This document shows, in pieces, positions 23,427 to 35,252 of a stretch of DNA of 64,000 bases; positions within the stretch are counted from its first letter, which is position 1; the number at the start of each line of letters is the position of its first letter. This stretch comes from Voacanga thouarsii. Its lineage: Eukaryota > Streptophyta > Magnoliopsida > Gentianales > Apocynaceae. The position numbers and the translations under genes were made by a program. The notes under the pieces were generated by a model, which saw only the letters and a program-made list of their open reading frames with translations, had not been told where the DNA came from and did not search any database. The stretch covers positions 806,001 through 870,000 of the forward strand of contig JANUWF010002362.1 of NCBI GenBank assembly GCA_026120185.1. The letters run 5' to 3'.

Positions 23427-23850
23427 TTATTCCCCTTGATGAGATGATTCCTTTAAATCTTTAAACCGACGCATACCGATTTTATATCTCAACTTCTCAA
23501 ATGTTGCAGTTGGTAAAGTTTTCATGAAAATATCTGCGAGGTTGTCACATGACCGAATTTGTAGCACATCAATTTCACATATCTTCTGGAGTTCATGAGT
23601 AAAGAAGAATTTTGGTGAAATATGTTTTGTCCGATCTCCTTTAATATATCTTCCTCGTAATTGAGCTATGCATGCTGCATTGTCTTCATAAAGAAGAGTT
23701 GGAATATCTTTGATCGATGATAATCCACAACTTTCTCGGATATAATGAATCATGGATCTTAGCCATACATATTCTCGACTTGCTTCATGAATGGCTATAA
23801 TTTCAGCATGATTTGAAGAAGTAGCTGCTATAGATTGTTTTGTAGAACGC
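23427..23850 (-). pseudogene. Element E RNase H, C-terminal part
   Basis: Open from 23753 to 23427: YEDNAACIAQLRGRYIKGDRTKHISPKFFF and LQIRSCDNLADIFMKTLP, the terminal RNase H block of copia elements. Upstream, in broken frame to about 23850, are the STKQS and SNHAE blocks, interrupted by a stop. It removes RNA from the RNA-DNA hybrid. Confidence 0.88.
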
Positions 23851-23996
23851 TATGATATAGCAGTATTTCCACATGTAAATAGATAGCCTGTTTGAAAACG
23901 TGCTTTATGTGGATCGGATAAATAACTAGCATCTGCATAACCAATCAATGTTGGGCTCGTTTTATTTGAATAAAATAATCCGAGATCAATTGTACC

Positions 23997-24940
23997 TTAG
24001 AGATATTGAAGGACTTGTTTAATTCCATTCCAATGTCGTCGTGTTGGTGAAGAACTAAATCTTGCTAATAAATTGACAGCAAAAGTAATATCAGGTCGTG
24101 TATTATTAGCAAGATACATCGATGCACCAATTGCACTGAGATATGGTACTTTAGGACCAAGGAGTTCTTCATCATTTTCTTGAGGTCGGAAAGGATCTTT
24201 ATCCACATTTAATGATCGGACGATCATTGGAATACTCAATGGATGTGCTTTGTCCATGTAAAATCTTTTTAGCACTTTTGCTGTATATGTTGATTGATGA
24301 ATAAATGTTCCACTTTCCAGATGTTTAATTTGTAAATCAAGGCAAAAGTTGGTTTTACCAAAATCCTTGATTTCGAATTCTCTTTTTAAATAATCAATTG
24401 TTTCTTGGAGCTCTTCAGGAGTTCCAATAAGATTAATATCATCAACATATATAGCTAATATCACAAATTTAGAACCAGATTTCTTAATAAAAATACATGG
24501 ATATACCTGGTCATTTTTAAATCCTGTTTTCAATAAATATTCGCTAAGACGTGTGAACCACATGCGCCCAAATTGTTTCAAGCCATATGATGATTTCTGC
24601 AACTTGATGGAGTAATTTTCACGAGGATAATGTTTATATGCTTTAGGTATATGGAATCCTTCGAGGATTTTCATGTAAACATCATTTTCTAAATTTTCAT
24701 ATAAGTAAGCAGTGACAACATCTAATATGCGTATATCTATCTTTTCATGCACTGCCAAACTGATAAGATATCGGAGTGTAATAACATCAACAATAGGAGA
24801 ATAAGTTTTATCATAATCAATACCTAGTCTTTGTGAAAAACCTTAGGCTACTAACCGTGCTTTATATTATACGATTTCATTATTTTCATTGCGCTTTCGT
24901 ACAAATATCCATTTGTAGCCAACATGTTTTATACCTTCTG
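23997..24940 (-). pseudogene. Element E reverse transcriptase
   Basis: The main ORF (24758-23997) has the catalytic AIYVDDINLIGT, KSSYGLKQFGRMWF, KDFGKTNFCLDLQIKH and NNTRPDITFAVNLLARF. The N-terminal blocks lie upstream to about 24940 in another frame with a stop. DVVTAYLYENLENDVYM corresponds to the usual DVKTAFLNG block. The intact YVDD shows that this was a normal enzyme before the frame was lost. Confidence 0.9.
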
Positions 24941-24944
24941 GTGT

Positions 24945-26567
24945 TCAGACTGTAGGTCCGAAGACTTCACGTTTTATCAGTGCATTTAACTCCGATTGAA
25001 TCGCATCTTTCCATTGCAGCCAATCTTTTCTATGCCGACATTCATCAACTGATATTGGTTCAGGATCATCATTATCCTGTGTAACATCAAGAGATATATT
25101 GTATGCAAATATATTATCAATAACAGTTTCTATCCAATTCCAACTTCTACCGGAAGTGGTATAATTGATAGAAATTTCAGTGTTACTTTCATTAACTTCT
25201 GGTTCTTTGTCATTAGTTCTCTCTTGGTCTTTATCATTCTTTTCTTCAATATGATCTTCTGGATCATTTAATCCTCTTTTCTTTCGAGGATTTTTATCTT
25301 TAAAACTAAGAGGTCGGCCACGCTTCTGGCGTATTTTTGACTCAGCAGCTATATGTATAATCTTTTGTTCTGTTGGAACTTCAATTCGAATAGGATCATT
25401 TATAGCTGGAATATGAGATTTTGTAACTCTTCTGGAGTCAACAAAAACGTCTAGCATTCGATTTGCAATGCTTTGCAAATGAATTATCTTTTGAACTTTA
25501 AGTTCACATGTGCTTGTGCGCGGATCAAGATAATTTAATGATATTGTCCAAACAAGATCCTTTTTATACTGTTTTAGTTCTCCCCCTAATTTAGGGAATA
25601 ATGATTCATCAAAATGACAACCAGCAAATCTTACTGTGAATACATCTCCTGTCAGGGGTTCAACATACTTGATAATAGAGGGAGAATCATATCCAACGTA
25701 TATCTCCTTTCTTCTTTGAGGATCCATCTTTGTACGTTGGTTTGGTGCAATTAGAATATATACAGCACACCCAAAAATTCTTAAATGAGCAATATTTGGT
25801 TCTGATTCAAAAGTCAATTGCAAACGAGAGAATTTATGATAACTAGCTGGTCTTATGCGTATAAGTGCTGCAGCATGTAAAATATCATGTCTCCAGGCAG
25901 ATGTTGGGAGATTTGTTTTCATTAATAATGGTCTAGCAATTAATTGTAATCGTTTAATCAAAGATTCAGTAAGACCATTTTGTGTGTGAACATGAGCTAC
26001 ATGATGTTCAACATTAATCCCAATTGACATGCAATATGCATCAAAAGCATATGATGAAAATTCACCAACATTATCCAAACGGATATTTTTAATATGATGG
26101 TCAGAAAATTGTGCTCGTAATTTAATTATTTGAGCAAATAATCTCGCAAACACCAGGTTGCGAGTAGATAATAAACATACATGTGACCATCGGGATGATG
26201 TATCAATTAAGACCATAAAATATTTGAACGGTCCACATGGTGGATCAATAGGTTCACAAATATTTCCGTGAATCCGTTCGAGAAATGTAGGACTTTCAAC
26301 TCCTACTTTTACTGGTGATGGTTTAACAATTAATTTTCTTAGAGAACATGCAGTACATGCGAATTTTTCTGATGTCAATATCCTTTTATTTTTTAAAGGA
26401 CGACCATGTGTATTCTCAATGATTCTTCTCATCATGATAGATCCCGGATGACCCAACCAGTCATGCCAAATGCTAAAAGTAATAGGATCAGTAAACTTCT
26501 GGTTTACTAGACGATGAATTTCAATTGTATGTATTTTTACAAAATATAGGCCAGTAGAAAAAGACAA
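24945..26567 (-). CDS. Element E integrase and linker
   Basis: A long open stretch of 540 codons. It has the pre-integrase segment HDWLGHPGSIMMRRI and CTACSLRK, then the core with GNICEPIDPPCGPFKYF (first catalytic Asp replaced by Asn: HGNICEP where HGDICGP is usual), IRLDNVGEF (second Asp present) and NGLTESLIKRL (Glu present). LRIFGCAVYI, then a charged linker rich in Glu, Lys and Asp follows, and HRKDWLQWKDAIQSELNAL starts reverse transcriptase. The Asn in place of the first Asp would inactivate strand transfer. It is by far the longest open frame of E. Confidence 0.9.
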   Translation of the reverse strand: MSFSTGLYFVKIHTIEIHRLVNQKFTDPITFSIWHDWLGHPGSIMMRRIIENTHGRPLKNKRILTSEKFACTACSLRKLIVKPSPVKVGVESPTFLERIHGNICEPIDPPCGPFKYFMVLIDTSSRWSHVCLLSTRNLVFARLFAQIIKLRAQFSDHHIKNIRLDNVGEFSSYAFDAYCMSIGINVEHHVAHVHTQNGLTESLIKRLQLIARPLLMKTNLPTSAWRHDILHAAALIRIRPASYHKFSRLQLTFESEPNIAHLRIFGCAVYILIAPNQRTKMDPQRRKEIYVGYDSPSIIKYVEPLTGDVFTVRFAGCHFDESLFPKLGGELKQYKKDLVWTISLNYLDPRTSTCELKVQKIIHLQSIANRMLDVFVDSRRVTKSHIPAINDPIRIEVPTEQKIIHIAAESKIRQKRGRPLSFKDKNPRKKRGLNDPEDHIEEKNDKDQERTNDKEPEVNESNTEISINYTTSGRSWNWIETVIDNIFAYNISLDVTQDNDDPEPISVDECRHRKDWLQWKDAIQSELNALIKREVFGPTV

Positions 26568-26943
26568 CAGTTTTTTTTAATACAAATTTCTTACCCAAAT
26601 GCATTTGAGTAATATAAAGATGCTCAATCCCATTTTCCTCATTTGTTTCAACATGATACCCATTTCTGCGGATATCTTTAAAACTCAATAAATTTCTTCT
26701 GGATTTTGAGGAAAATAGTGTCTTATCAATAATAATTGTTGTTTCTTTAGGCAACAATATACTAGCTCTTCCGGAGCCCTCAATCACATTTGCACTACCA
26801 TTTATCATATAAATATTTATTTCTCCCATTTTGAGATCAGAAAAATATTTCTCATTTTTTAATATGGTGTGTGTAGTTCCACTATCAATAATACATACAT
26901 CATCATTAACAATAGCCATCTGAACACAAATATATATATGCAA
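26521..26943 (-). pseudogene. Element E aspartic protease
   Basis: CIIDSGTTHTIL carries the D-S-G active site near the start, followed by the MINGSANVIEGSGRA and NLLSFKDIRRNGYHVET blocks. The overlap with the integrase frame shows one frameshift near 26560. It would process the polyprotein. Confidence 0.88.
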
Positions 26944-27001
26944 ACATAAATATTATTAGAATATAATAAAAATGAAAATACAAAAATATCAGGGTGAGGC
27001 T

Positions 27002-28056
27002 TTAGTTCTTCTGGACACTGCCATCACTAATTAAATGGTCTATCCTACCGTCTGGGTGTTCAAAAAAATCCGATACATCCATGTGGGTAATATTGATATT
27101 AAGATCTTCTGGATCAATATCATCATCCTCTACATCATTTATTGGATATTGAGAAAAACTTGCTTCCACATTTTTATTTTTCAATGAAGCTTGATACAAT
27201 TCAACAAAATGCTTAGCCGTACGAAAGTTTCGTGACCAATGACCTTTCATGCCACATCTATAACATATATCTTCATGCTTTTCTTCCATTTCTTTTTCTT
27301 TTCCCTTATGATATTTTCTGTTCCACTTCAAGTGACCAGTATTTCTCACAGTTTGATTATGATTGTGATAAGGGAAATATCGAGTGTGTCTACGACCATA
27401 ACCATGACCATGGCCACGACTACGACTATAACGATAGCTTCTGCTGGAGCCAACAACATTCATTTCTAGGAGTGCTATTGAGCCAGTTGGTTTGGCTTCA
27501 TGATTTCTCAATAATAACTCATTATTTTTCTTTGCAATGAGGAGGGCAATAATTAAATCTGTAAATTTTATATATCATTTTTTCTCGATATTGTTGCTGC
27601 AGGACAATATTCGAGGCATGAAAGGTGGAGAATGTCTTCTCCAACATATCTTCATCAGTCACTTTTGCTCCACATAATTTTAACTGAGATGTAATTTTAT
27701 ACATTGCGGAGCTATATTCATTCACGGTTTTAAAATCTTGCAACCTCAGGTGCAACCATTCATACCGTGCAGTGGGTAGTACGACCATCTTCAGGTGGTC
27801 AAATCTTTCTTTTAAATTTACCCATAGGAATATGGATCTTTTTCAGTAAGATATTCCATTTTCAAATTTTTATCGAGATGACGACGAATAAAAATCAAAG
27901 CTTTAGCCTTGTGTTGTGCAGATGCACTATTATTTGCTTGAATAGTTTCACTAAGGCATTCAGCATTTAGATGCATTTCTACATCGAGAACCCATGACAT
28001 ATAATGTTTTCCAGAAATATTAAGGGCTAAAATTCGAGTTTAGTGAGGTTAGCCAT
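27002..28056 (-). pseudogene. Element E Gag
   Basis: The start is ATG at 28056 (ANLTKLEF), broken by a frameshift just after. Gag core blocks are SWVLDVEMHL (28000-27818) and YEWLHLRLQDFKTVNEYSSAMYK (27788-27522); the C-terminal part (27511-27002) has an Arg/Gly/His/Tyr-rich stretch and the zinc knuckle. The knuckle reads CYRCGMKGHWSRNF, so the fourth ligand Cys is Phe and it could not bind zinc normally. At least three frame breaks. Confidence 0.88.
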
Positions 28057-28129
28057 AGAGATCAATAAATGTGTACCTGTCTTCTGGCTTTGGTAACGGC
28101 AGAAACTCGTGCTTAATCTTCTAGCTTTT

Positions 28130-28157
28130 GTAACGGTAGAGACTCGTGCTGATAACG
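28130..28157 (-). promoter_or_regulatory. Element E primer-binding site
   Basis: Directly inside the 5' LTR the minus strand reads CACGTTATCAGCACGAG. The TATCAGCACGA type is common in short-LTR plant copia elements. Confidence 0.8.
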
Positions 28158-28523
28158 TGTTATAAAATTTGGGTAGTGTTAGAATAAAATCTACACACTA
28201 CACACTAATAAAACTCTAACTATTCTTTGCACAAGAATTTCTCTCTTTCTTTTCTCTCACAATTTTCTCTAATCTTTCTTTCATTATTCTTTCTTTCACA
28301 AAATAATGGTGTATCACAAGTTTAGAGAGTAGTTCTATTTATAAAGTTCTAATTAGTGGAATACATCATGGCATGCGACATCTTTCACTAATCTTAATTA
28401 GTGGTGTCTCCACTAAATGGTGGACGTTCATAAAAATCTTCTCTAATAATTTACATAAATCCATAATTAGTGGAGCCTCCACTGATTAATAGAGCTTCCA
28501 ATAATTTTAAGATATGCATAACA
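28158..28523 (-). repeat. Element E 5' LTR (366 bp)
   Basis: Pair of 22938-23303, ending ATGCATAACA. Confidence 0.93.
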
Positions 28524-28850
28524 CAAATATATTAATATAATATTATTGGTATTATATATTAATATCAATTATATATATTAATTTAATATATTGTTTCAAT
28601 TGTCAATTGAAACAATTGACATCTGTGCACAGCTATGTGATTGCCACGGTGCTTGATTGGAAATTGTTTCCAATCAATGAATCAGAAAAAAAAATAAATA
28701 AATAAATAAACAAACTAAGGAAAGTTTCGTTATTGAATCCGTGCACGGCTATGGTATAGTTGCGGCCGAATCCTCGTTTATTCTTTATTTATTTATTTAT
28801 TTTTAGTTTCAATTCCATGCTTTTTGATTAGCATAGGCATGTAGGATGGC
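28524..28850 (+). other. Copia C leader, copy 1, middle part
   Basis: AT-rich non-coding continuation of the C leader after element E, with alternating ATTAATAT runs and two runs of AAAT/TTAT repeats (28688-28710 and 28781-28803). It has no counterpart in duplication copy 2, where the sequence jumps from the equivalent of 22790 directly into the G+C-rich element. Confidence 0.6.
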
Positions 28851-29789
28851 CCGCACGATTTCAAATCGGATCGGGTCGGGCTAGAGGATCAGCCCGCAGG
28901 TCGTGCGGGCCAATCCCATTCTAAGGCGGGCCAGGCCAGGCCCAAGTCCAAAAACCTTGGGCCCGGCCCGACCCAGCCCCTAGGCCCTTGAGGCCAGCGG
29001 GCTAGGCGGGCCGAGCCCAGGCCTATCCTCTCTCTCTTTTTTTTTTTTAAACTTAACTCGATAAAAGTAACGATATTGATTTGGATCCATTATATCTAAA
29101 TAAAAAATCAATTAAAATTCAAAAAAAGTTCAAAAAAATAAAATAAAGTATAAATAACTTGTAAATTAGCTTAAAAATTAAACAAATAACGAAACACAAA
29201 TAAGCAATTAATAAAACTATAAAATAAGAATGTAAGATTAAAAAATACTAATTAGTTGATGACCAAGAAAAATAACACTTTGTGGAGCTTTACTTCTTGT
29301 CTTCTTCAAGACTTGAACTATCCATTATTCCGCTACTCAATAATCTTTCAAAATTTGAAGACTTTGTTTGAAGAATTAAAAATGATATAATAAAATAAAT
29401 TCTATGCTAACACTTTTTGTAGAAAAAATGAAGAGATTTGAGAATTATGAGAGAAAAATGAATGAAAATAAGAGAGTTGGAGAGAGTTAGAGAGTGTTGG
29501 TGAGTTTTGGGATGAATTAGGAGGTATTTATAGAGTTGGGGGTCCAAAAGTAAAAAAAAAAAATTCTTGACCATTGAGAGGGAAAAAAGGCTCTTCAAGG
29601 CAAGGCCAGCCAGCCTACCGGGCCTGGGGTGGGCTGTGAGCTTAGGCAGGCCAGGGATTTTAATCCCTGGCTCGGACCTGTCCGCACCCCAGGACAGGCC
29701 ATGGGACCAACCCGCTGCAGTGTGGCTGGTTCGACTCGTGGGCCAGGCCTAGCCCGGCCTGACAAGCCGGCCCACATGCCAATGCTATT
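28851..29789 (-). mobile_element. G+C-rich-ended element, hAT-like (copy 1)
   Basis: Two blocks rich in GGCC and GGCCCGGCC (28851-29030 and 29600-29780) flank an AT-rich centre. The outer ends are imperfect inverted repeats, sharing GGCATGT and then a GGGCC core. Such ends are typical of plant hAT transposons and their non-autonomous relatives; no transposase is coded, and I see no clear 8-bp duplication. The copy at 35253-36189 is part of the tandem duplication. The classification is tentative. Confidence 0.45.
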
Positions 29790-30320
29790 TTTGACTGTCA
29801 GTTTTCCTATAAATTCCCATAGGACCCACTGAAAATATTTTCTTTCAAAAGGGCTCCCAAGATTTTTTTTTTTCAAAATTTGATTTTGGGACTAATTAAT
29901 TAAATTTCTAAAATAATGATTTTAGAATTTAGTATTTTATGTATACTTATTTTTTCTTAATATGTTTTAAGCATGTAATTGGCTTTTTGGTTTGGTTATA
30001 GACTTAAACCAAATTAATTTGATTAATTTAAATTGTTTCATGCATTTTAGCACTTTGTTTTGAATAAATAGGGCTTGCGTGTCCTACATTTCTCTATAAT
30101 TCTCTTGTATTTTCGCTTCTCATCTAATTCCTCTTGAATGTAATTCGAGGTTTCTTCATTTGGAATTTGTGTAATTAGATTATATAGGTTAAATAAGATT
30201 AGAAATTATTTTACGAATTTATATAGATGGCGACCAAGGCGAAGCAACAAGATGGTAAGACTTTCTTTTCAAAACATGCATGAATATATAGGTTTTGACC
30301 AAAATTAAATTCCTTCTTGG
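29790..30320 (+). other. Copia C leader, copy 1, last part, with leader ORF at 30227
   Basis: Matches 36190-36728. ATG at 30227 opens the short leader exon (MATKAKQQ...), 28 nt to a donor ATG|GTAAGAC at 30254/30255. The sequence ends abruptly at the TTGG duplication joint, so copy 1 has no gag or pol. Confidence 0.75.
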
Positions 30321-31913
30321 AAAGAGTGGCCGACTGGTTTGGGATGGTTTTCATAATTAGATTTTTAGATTTAAGGAAAAGGAAAGCTGGTTGTTTGAAA
30401 TTCAAAAGGAATATTTTAGGGAATCAATTTTGGGAACGAATATGGTAAGAAGATCTTGGTTGATGGAGAGCTTTTGGAAGCTTCAATGGCCAACTAATTG
30501 GTTGTGGTTTTTGCTGAGATGAATGATGTTCAAATGAGCTTAAGGGTGGCTGAAATGTGGTGTGCAATGGTGAATGAATTTTCTGATTGTTGGAGGGGTA
30601 ATCTTTGGCAGTTTGTTAAATATTGTGTTGGAATTTTGAACTTCAATTAATGGCTTGATTGGACTGGTTGATGGAGAGATTTTAGGAGCAGTCATGGAGC
30701 TCTTTTTCGTGCAGAACACTGGAGAAGATGATGAAGCTCAGTTCATGGCTGTTCAAGGTGAATTTGTATAGAAAAATGTGATGGGTTTTGGACAAGGGTG
30801 GAGAAGGAACAAAGTTGGAAATTCAGATTAGCTTTTCGCAAGCTTGCTGGAAATTTCTGGGCAGATTTTTCTGCCATGGTTCATTCGATTTTCTGTAGGT
30901 TTGAAGGGGTATTAGGAGGTATTCTAAGGCTGATTTCCAGCCTTCTTTATGGAGGAAGGATAAGGTTGAATTGTAGGATGAAAAGCTGGAAGAAACAGCT
31001 TGGTTTTTGGCACACCAAGCTGCGAAACTGTCCAGGAAATTTTCCTAGTTTGCACAGCTTTTGTGCAACTCGATTTTGGTTGGAATTTTCAGTCCTCAAG
31101 CTAAGTGAAATGGTCAGTTTTCTGGCAACATTTGAGAGGGAAATATGGCTGAAAATTTTGACAATTAGACTGATCAAGAAGCTGAAAAAAAATTCTAGTT
31201 TACTACATGAAGAAGATGAACACACATAGGTTGGAGTTTGAAAGTTTAAACATGGAGATTAATTCACTTGGGAACCTTCCACAACTCCTCCCCATTTTCG
31301 ATCAAGAAGATACCTCACATAGACATTTTCGAAACCTCAATATCACAGAACCTTGTTGGAATTTTCTGGAAACAAAGTTGGCTTAGATAAATTAAACAAC
31401 CTAATGGATTAAGAAGTAAGGAAAGCTAGAAATCAAGAAGGGTATGAATCCTTTCGAAATTTTTGTAGGGCACAAGAGTAAGATTAGGACATTCTTATCA
31501 TGTCTCCTTTAGGACAACACTCCTACTCTTCCTATGGCATGCAAGGGCCGAAATATAGCCTTTCTAAACAAAAATAAAATTTAATCATGCTAAAACTCAA
31601 ATGATAGAATTTGAACTCAAGACCTCAAGGATTTATTCCAAAGCTCTAACCATTAAACCACAATAACTCTTGTTCTTATTTCCTCTCCCAAATATTTTGT
31701 TTCTATTTAATCCTCAAGCTATCTTCCTATTTTCTCTTCAAGCAATATTATCATTTTTCCCTTCTTACTCAATAAACACAAATAAGCCATCTAGACTACA
31801 AATCACATATCCAAAGCACATAAAATCATATAAAAATATATTTATGCATGTTAGAAAATATGATGTACATCCCGATCCCCTTACTCTAAGGTTGTTTTAG
31901 GCGGGGTTTCACA
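30317..31913 (+). mobile_element. K2: truncated 3' part of a K element
   Basis: Matches K1 from 8059 to 9659 and ends GGCGGGGTTTCACA, followed by the AATCA target-site copy. Its start is the duplication joint, not an element end. It has more differences from K1 than the C LTR copies seem to show between themselves, many of them C/T or G/A. Confidence 0.9.
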
Positions 31914-32424
31914 AATCATATTACACCGCTTGTCACAATTTTGGCCACAGTTCAGAATTTCTTCTTAAAATAACTATGACTCTGGCTCATAGCGAAAAAA
32001 TATTTTATTTCACCAATGGAATTTATAAATTTTACTAAATTCAATAGTAAGAATCAAAATTCTCAATTCTTTCTCAATTCTTCTCAATTTACGATCAACA
32101 TGACGATAAAGCCCTAGATAACTCGAGTTATACTAAAATATCCGTCTCATTACACTGTTCAAATTTTGTTTTGAGCATACCCCCCAAACCCTCACTCTAC
32201 TAAAAATGGTCGCAATCTAAATATTTAGGGTACGGGTAGAACAAATAAAAAATTCTATCTGCATCCTTATAAATTTCAAAATTCCAATAATGCCCCTAAA
32301 TATTTTTATCGCACCAAAATGTCCAGTTCATTAAATTGATCATTTCTTGTTCTGAGCATTCATACAAATACTTATTCTTTATAAAGTAATCATCTGCCAA
32401 AGTGTACAAGGGAGAGACATTACA
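31914..32424 (+). mobile_element. Element G right end, copy 2
   Basis: Duplicate of 9660-10169, ending in the same GACATTACA junction with D. Confidence 0.7.
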
Positions 32425-33003
32425 CTCTAGACTTGATTAAGGTATATGACTCAATCTCAGCATCCATTGCAGTTTGCCATTTGTCCTCATTAACATCAAT
32501 AATGACATCATCGTATCTAGCGGGATCTTGTTGCTAATAGTTTGAGACCACCTCAAAAGCCTCTCCAGTCCATCTCTTAGGAACCGTAGACATCCTCCCA
32601 CTATGACGCAACTTAGTCTGTATGGGAACATCTCTTGGTGTCTCTTTTAGTTCCTCAACTAGGATACATGAAGTTGAAGTGTCAATCAACTTCTCTTCCA
32701 ATTCCACAGTTCTCGAAACCTTAGTGGATACACTTTGTTCATCCTCTAAATACCTAGCATGAGTATTAATAAATACTTTTTGCTCTTAAAGATGATAAAA
32801 GTACCCACCCCTTACTCCTTTCGGATACTTTACGAAGTAGCACAATTCTGATCTTGGGTCTAACGTACTTCCTTTAGTCAGTACATATGCAAGACAACCC
32901 ATGCCTTGAGATGATTTATATTAGGCTTTCATCTAGTCCATATCTCATTGGGTGTCTTCGGTACTAACTTCGAAGGCACCAAGATCAGAATATATGTTAT
33001 AGT
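32425..33003 (-). pseudogene. Copia D fragment, copy 2, uninterrupted
   Basis: Shows the pre-insertion state of the element A site: ATGACATCATCGTATC is continuous at about 32501-32516, with a single ATCAT. It codes, in broken frames, the integrase C-terminal linker and the first part of reverse transcriptase of D. It ends at the C insertion point. Confidence 0.85.
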
Positions 33004-34756
33004 TGTTAAGATTGTGCCCTAGAAGCAATCATTTGTACAGTGAAATTTGCACATTTGATCAATAAAAAGCATTCTTTATCTTTTAGTTTCCTTATTTCGT
33101 ATGTTTTTGTGTATAAAACTATTAGATAAAGTCCCAAATACAACATTGTGTTAAGGACATTATGATAGAGATCATGATGTGAGTTTCCTACTATACTAAG
33201 CTGTGTTTGTGCTTAAATTATCCCCAATCAGAGTATTAATGATATGGGATATTATTAATGAGGTAAAACTAGCACGTGTTATACTTCTTGGTTTGATCAA
33301 ACGGTGGTTTTCACATCCATGAGTATTATGATACTCAAAGTTAACACGTAGATGCTTCTTATTTGAATAAGTACATTCAAAGACCTAACTATGAGATAAT
33401 TAGATAGATTGCTATTTAGTGCTACTGATAGAATGTTATTATAACAAATGTGCAAGTATCCTTAAATTTGAGAACTCCAAGGTACTTTGTTTGCTAAGTA
33501 TTGTACTATGATTGCAATCTCTAGAGTTCTTACAAGACTGTCTAGGAGCTAGACATTAGGTACAATGTAAAGTAAACAAAAGTAGTTGAGAAGGACATTA
33601 AAGGATTCACCACTCTTAATAGTATGAGCGAATATCTCAAGGCCACTTATAGGAATCATTACTTAAGAAGACCTTGGCTAAGGTTACTATGCGTTGGAAA
33701 TAATTCCAATTGATACACATGATAAGTAATGGATTTCGAAAATAAGTACTAAAATATTCGGGCTAGAATTAATTAATATTATAGAGGGAGTTGGCACTAA
33801 TTTCATACTCTAAACTAAATGAGATATTATATGGTGAAAGGAGTTTATTACTCTAATGTTTCGCTATTAAAAGGTTTATGTCAACCATTTGATTTTTTGG
33901 ACTTTTGGGTGGTCATGATGTATTACTAGATACCGCTCATGATCTGCTAAATATGAATTTATTAATTGGAGAATTAATAAATTTAATCGTAATTCTACTT
34001 TATTATGATTAATTAATTCATATTAGCTACTAATTAACTAGAAAACCTAATGGATCACGCACAATAAATGAATTAGTACTCAAGACATTATTTGATAATA
34101 TTATAGGGTTAATTTGTAAGAAGAAATAATTATTATGAGTTAATTATAAAATATTATAATTAGTTGGGGATTAATTATGATTATTAAATCCCTATAGGCG
34201 AATTATGAACTTGTTGTAATTCATAGAGCCTAATTACAATTCTTGAAAGTCTAAACCCATAATTTGGAAAGTAAAAGTGGTTTTCCAAAAAGGAAAACCA
34301 ATTGGGAAAAGCTTTATGCTCTTATTCCCTAAAAGGTTCAGGAAACAAAAAGATTATGAAAAACGGATTTATGAAGAAACTTTAGTAAAAGAATATGTCT
34401 GAAAGTTTTTCCAGAAAAATTATGAAGCTTTTTCCTGTTGTTTTCCTCTCAAAATAAATTAACCCCAAAGTCACCATATGTTACCTACTAGTATAGGGTT
34501 TTGGTGCCTAATTCGAGTATAATTCCTTGTATGAATTACTGTTAGGGAATTCTTATTTTTGGAATTTGGTGGCTTGAGTGGATCGACTAAAGAAGGGGGT
34601 TCACACGAAAGAAAAAAATTTAAAACTACGTTTTTGAGGTAATTAATTTTTCTTCCTTCTTATAATCCACTTGATTATATACGAGTATTCATTTGCGTAG
34701 ATTTCGTTTTAATTTTTTACTTTGTGTAAACTAGTTTGCATGATCGAAATCCAACA
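33004..34756 (+). repeat. Copia C 5' LTR, duplication copy 2 (1,753 bp)
   Basis: TGTTAAGATTGTG to AAATCCAACA, then a primer-site-like TAGTATTAGAGAC. Very close to 20533-22287. Confidence 0.93.
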
Positions 34757-35252
34757 ATAGTATTAGAGACATCTCGTATGTATTTTATGGATTTATTATT
34801 ATTTATTATTATTTTAAAATATATTTAACAGTATGAAATTGTTTAATAATTATTCTGAATTTTGAAATTGTTTCAAAATTAAGTTCGGGTCAGTGAAAAT
34901 TATTTCACGAATGTCTTGATTTTAGAAAATTCGTGTTAAAGTGGGTTTTATATATTTTTCTCTTGCATATTAATTACTAAAATTAATTTCTATAAAAGAA
35001 TTTACGAAATCTTGAGCATGTCAATGTTCTTATATGAACAAGTGGGAAAAAAAAAGGAAATTGTTTGCGCAAGAAAAATTGCAGAAACAGTTTCGCAAGC
35101 TGAAAGAGTTCAGCGGAGAAAGATGAGGGAAAGACAAAAAAAAAAAGGGAATTTTAATTGGCTAAAATAGTTTCAACCGAATGAAAAATTGTGATTGTTT
35201 GCAATTCCAGCGAAATTGTCTCTTAATTGGAAAAAGGAAGAAGCCGACAAAA
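34757..35252 (+). other. Copia C leader, first part, copy 2
   Basis: Non-coding. Primer-binding-site-like sequence at 34758-34770. Parallels 22288-22790 and then breaks off into the G+C-rich element. Confidence 0.7.

Larger units (their letters stand above)
22938..28523 (-). mobile_element. Copia element E (5,586 bp)
   Basis: A compact copia element on the minus strand with two 366-bp LTRs (22938-23303 and 28158-28523) that differ at few sites. The order is LTR, primer-binding site, gag, protease, integrase, reverse transcriptase, RNase H, polypurine tract, LTR. The flanks are TAAAT and CAAAT, four of five bases matching. It lies in the C leader of duplication copy 1. All ORFs carry stops or frameshifts, so it is not autonomous now. 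It belongs to a different copia lineage from A, C, D and F, with short LTRs and a TATCAGCACGA-type primer site. Confidence 0.93.
8059..30320 (+). repeat. Tandem duplication, copy 1 (expanded by insertions)
   Basis: The order is end of K1, end of G, D pol fragment, C 5' LTR, C leader, G+C-rich element, C leader exon. The same order and orientation recurs at 30317-36728. This copy also contains element A (with its own ATCAT duplication) and element E. Removing both leaves about 6.9 kb against 6.4 kb in copy 2; the difference matches about 0.45 kb of C leader missing from copy 2. The joint at 30317-30320 is TTGG, shared by both breakpoints (8059-8062 and 36725-36728). Confidence 0.88.

Noticed and set aside
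27232..27540. Plus-strand ORF rich in Asp, His and Tyr
   Set aside because: Antisense shadow of the Arg/Gly/His-rich part of E Gag.
29567..29876. Three overlapping ORFs in GGCC-rich DNA
   Set aside because: Mutually antisense and explained by the repeated GGCC motif; no domain.
20533..34756. 20533-22287 and 33004-34756 as the LTR pair of one element
   Set aside because: Each is followed by a primer-binding-site-like sequence and the same leader, so both are 5' LTRs and copies by segmental duplication.
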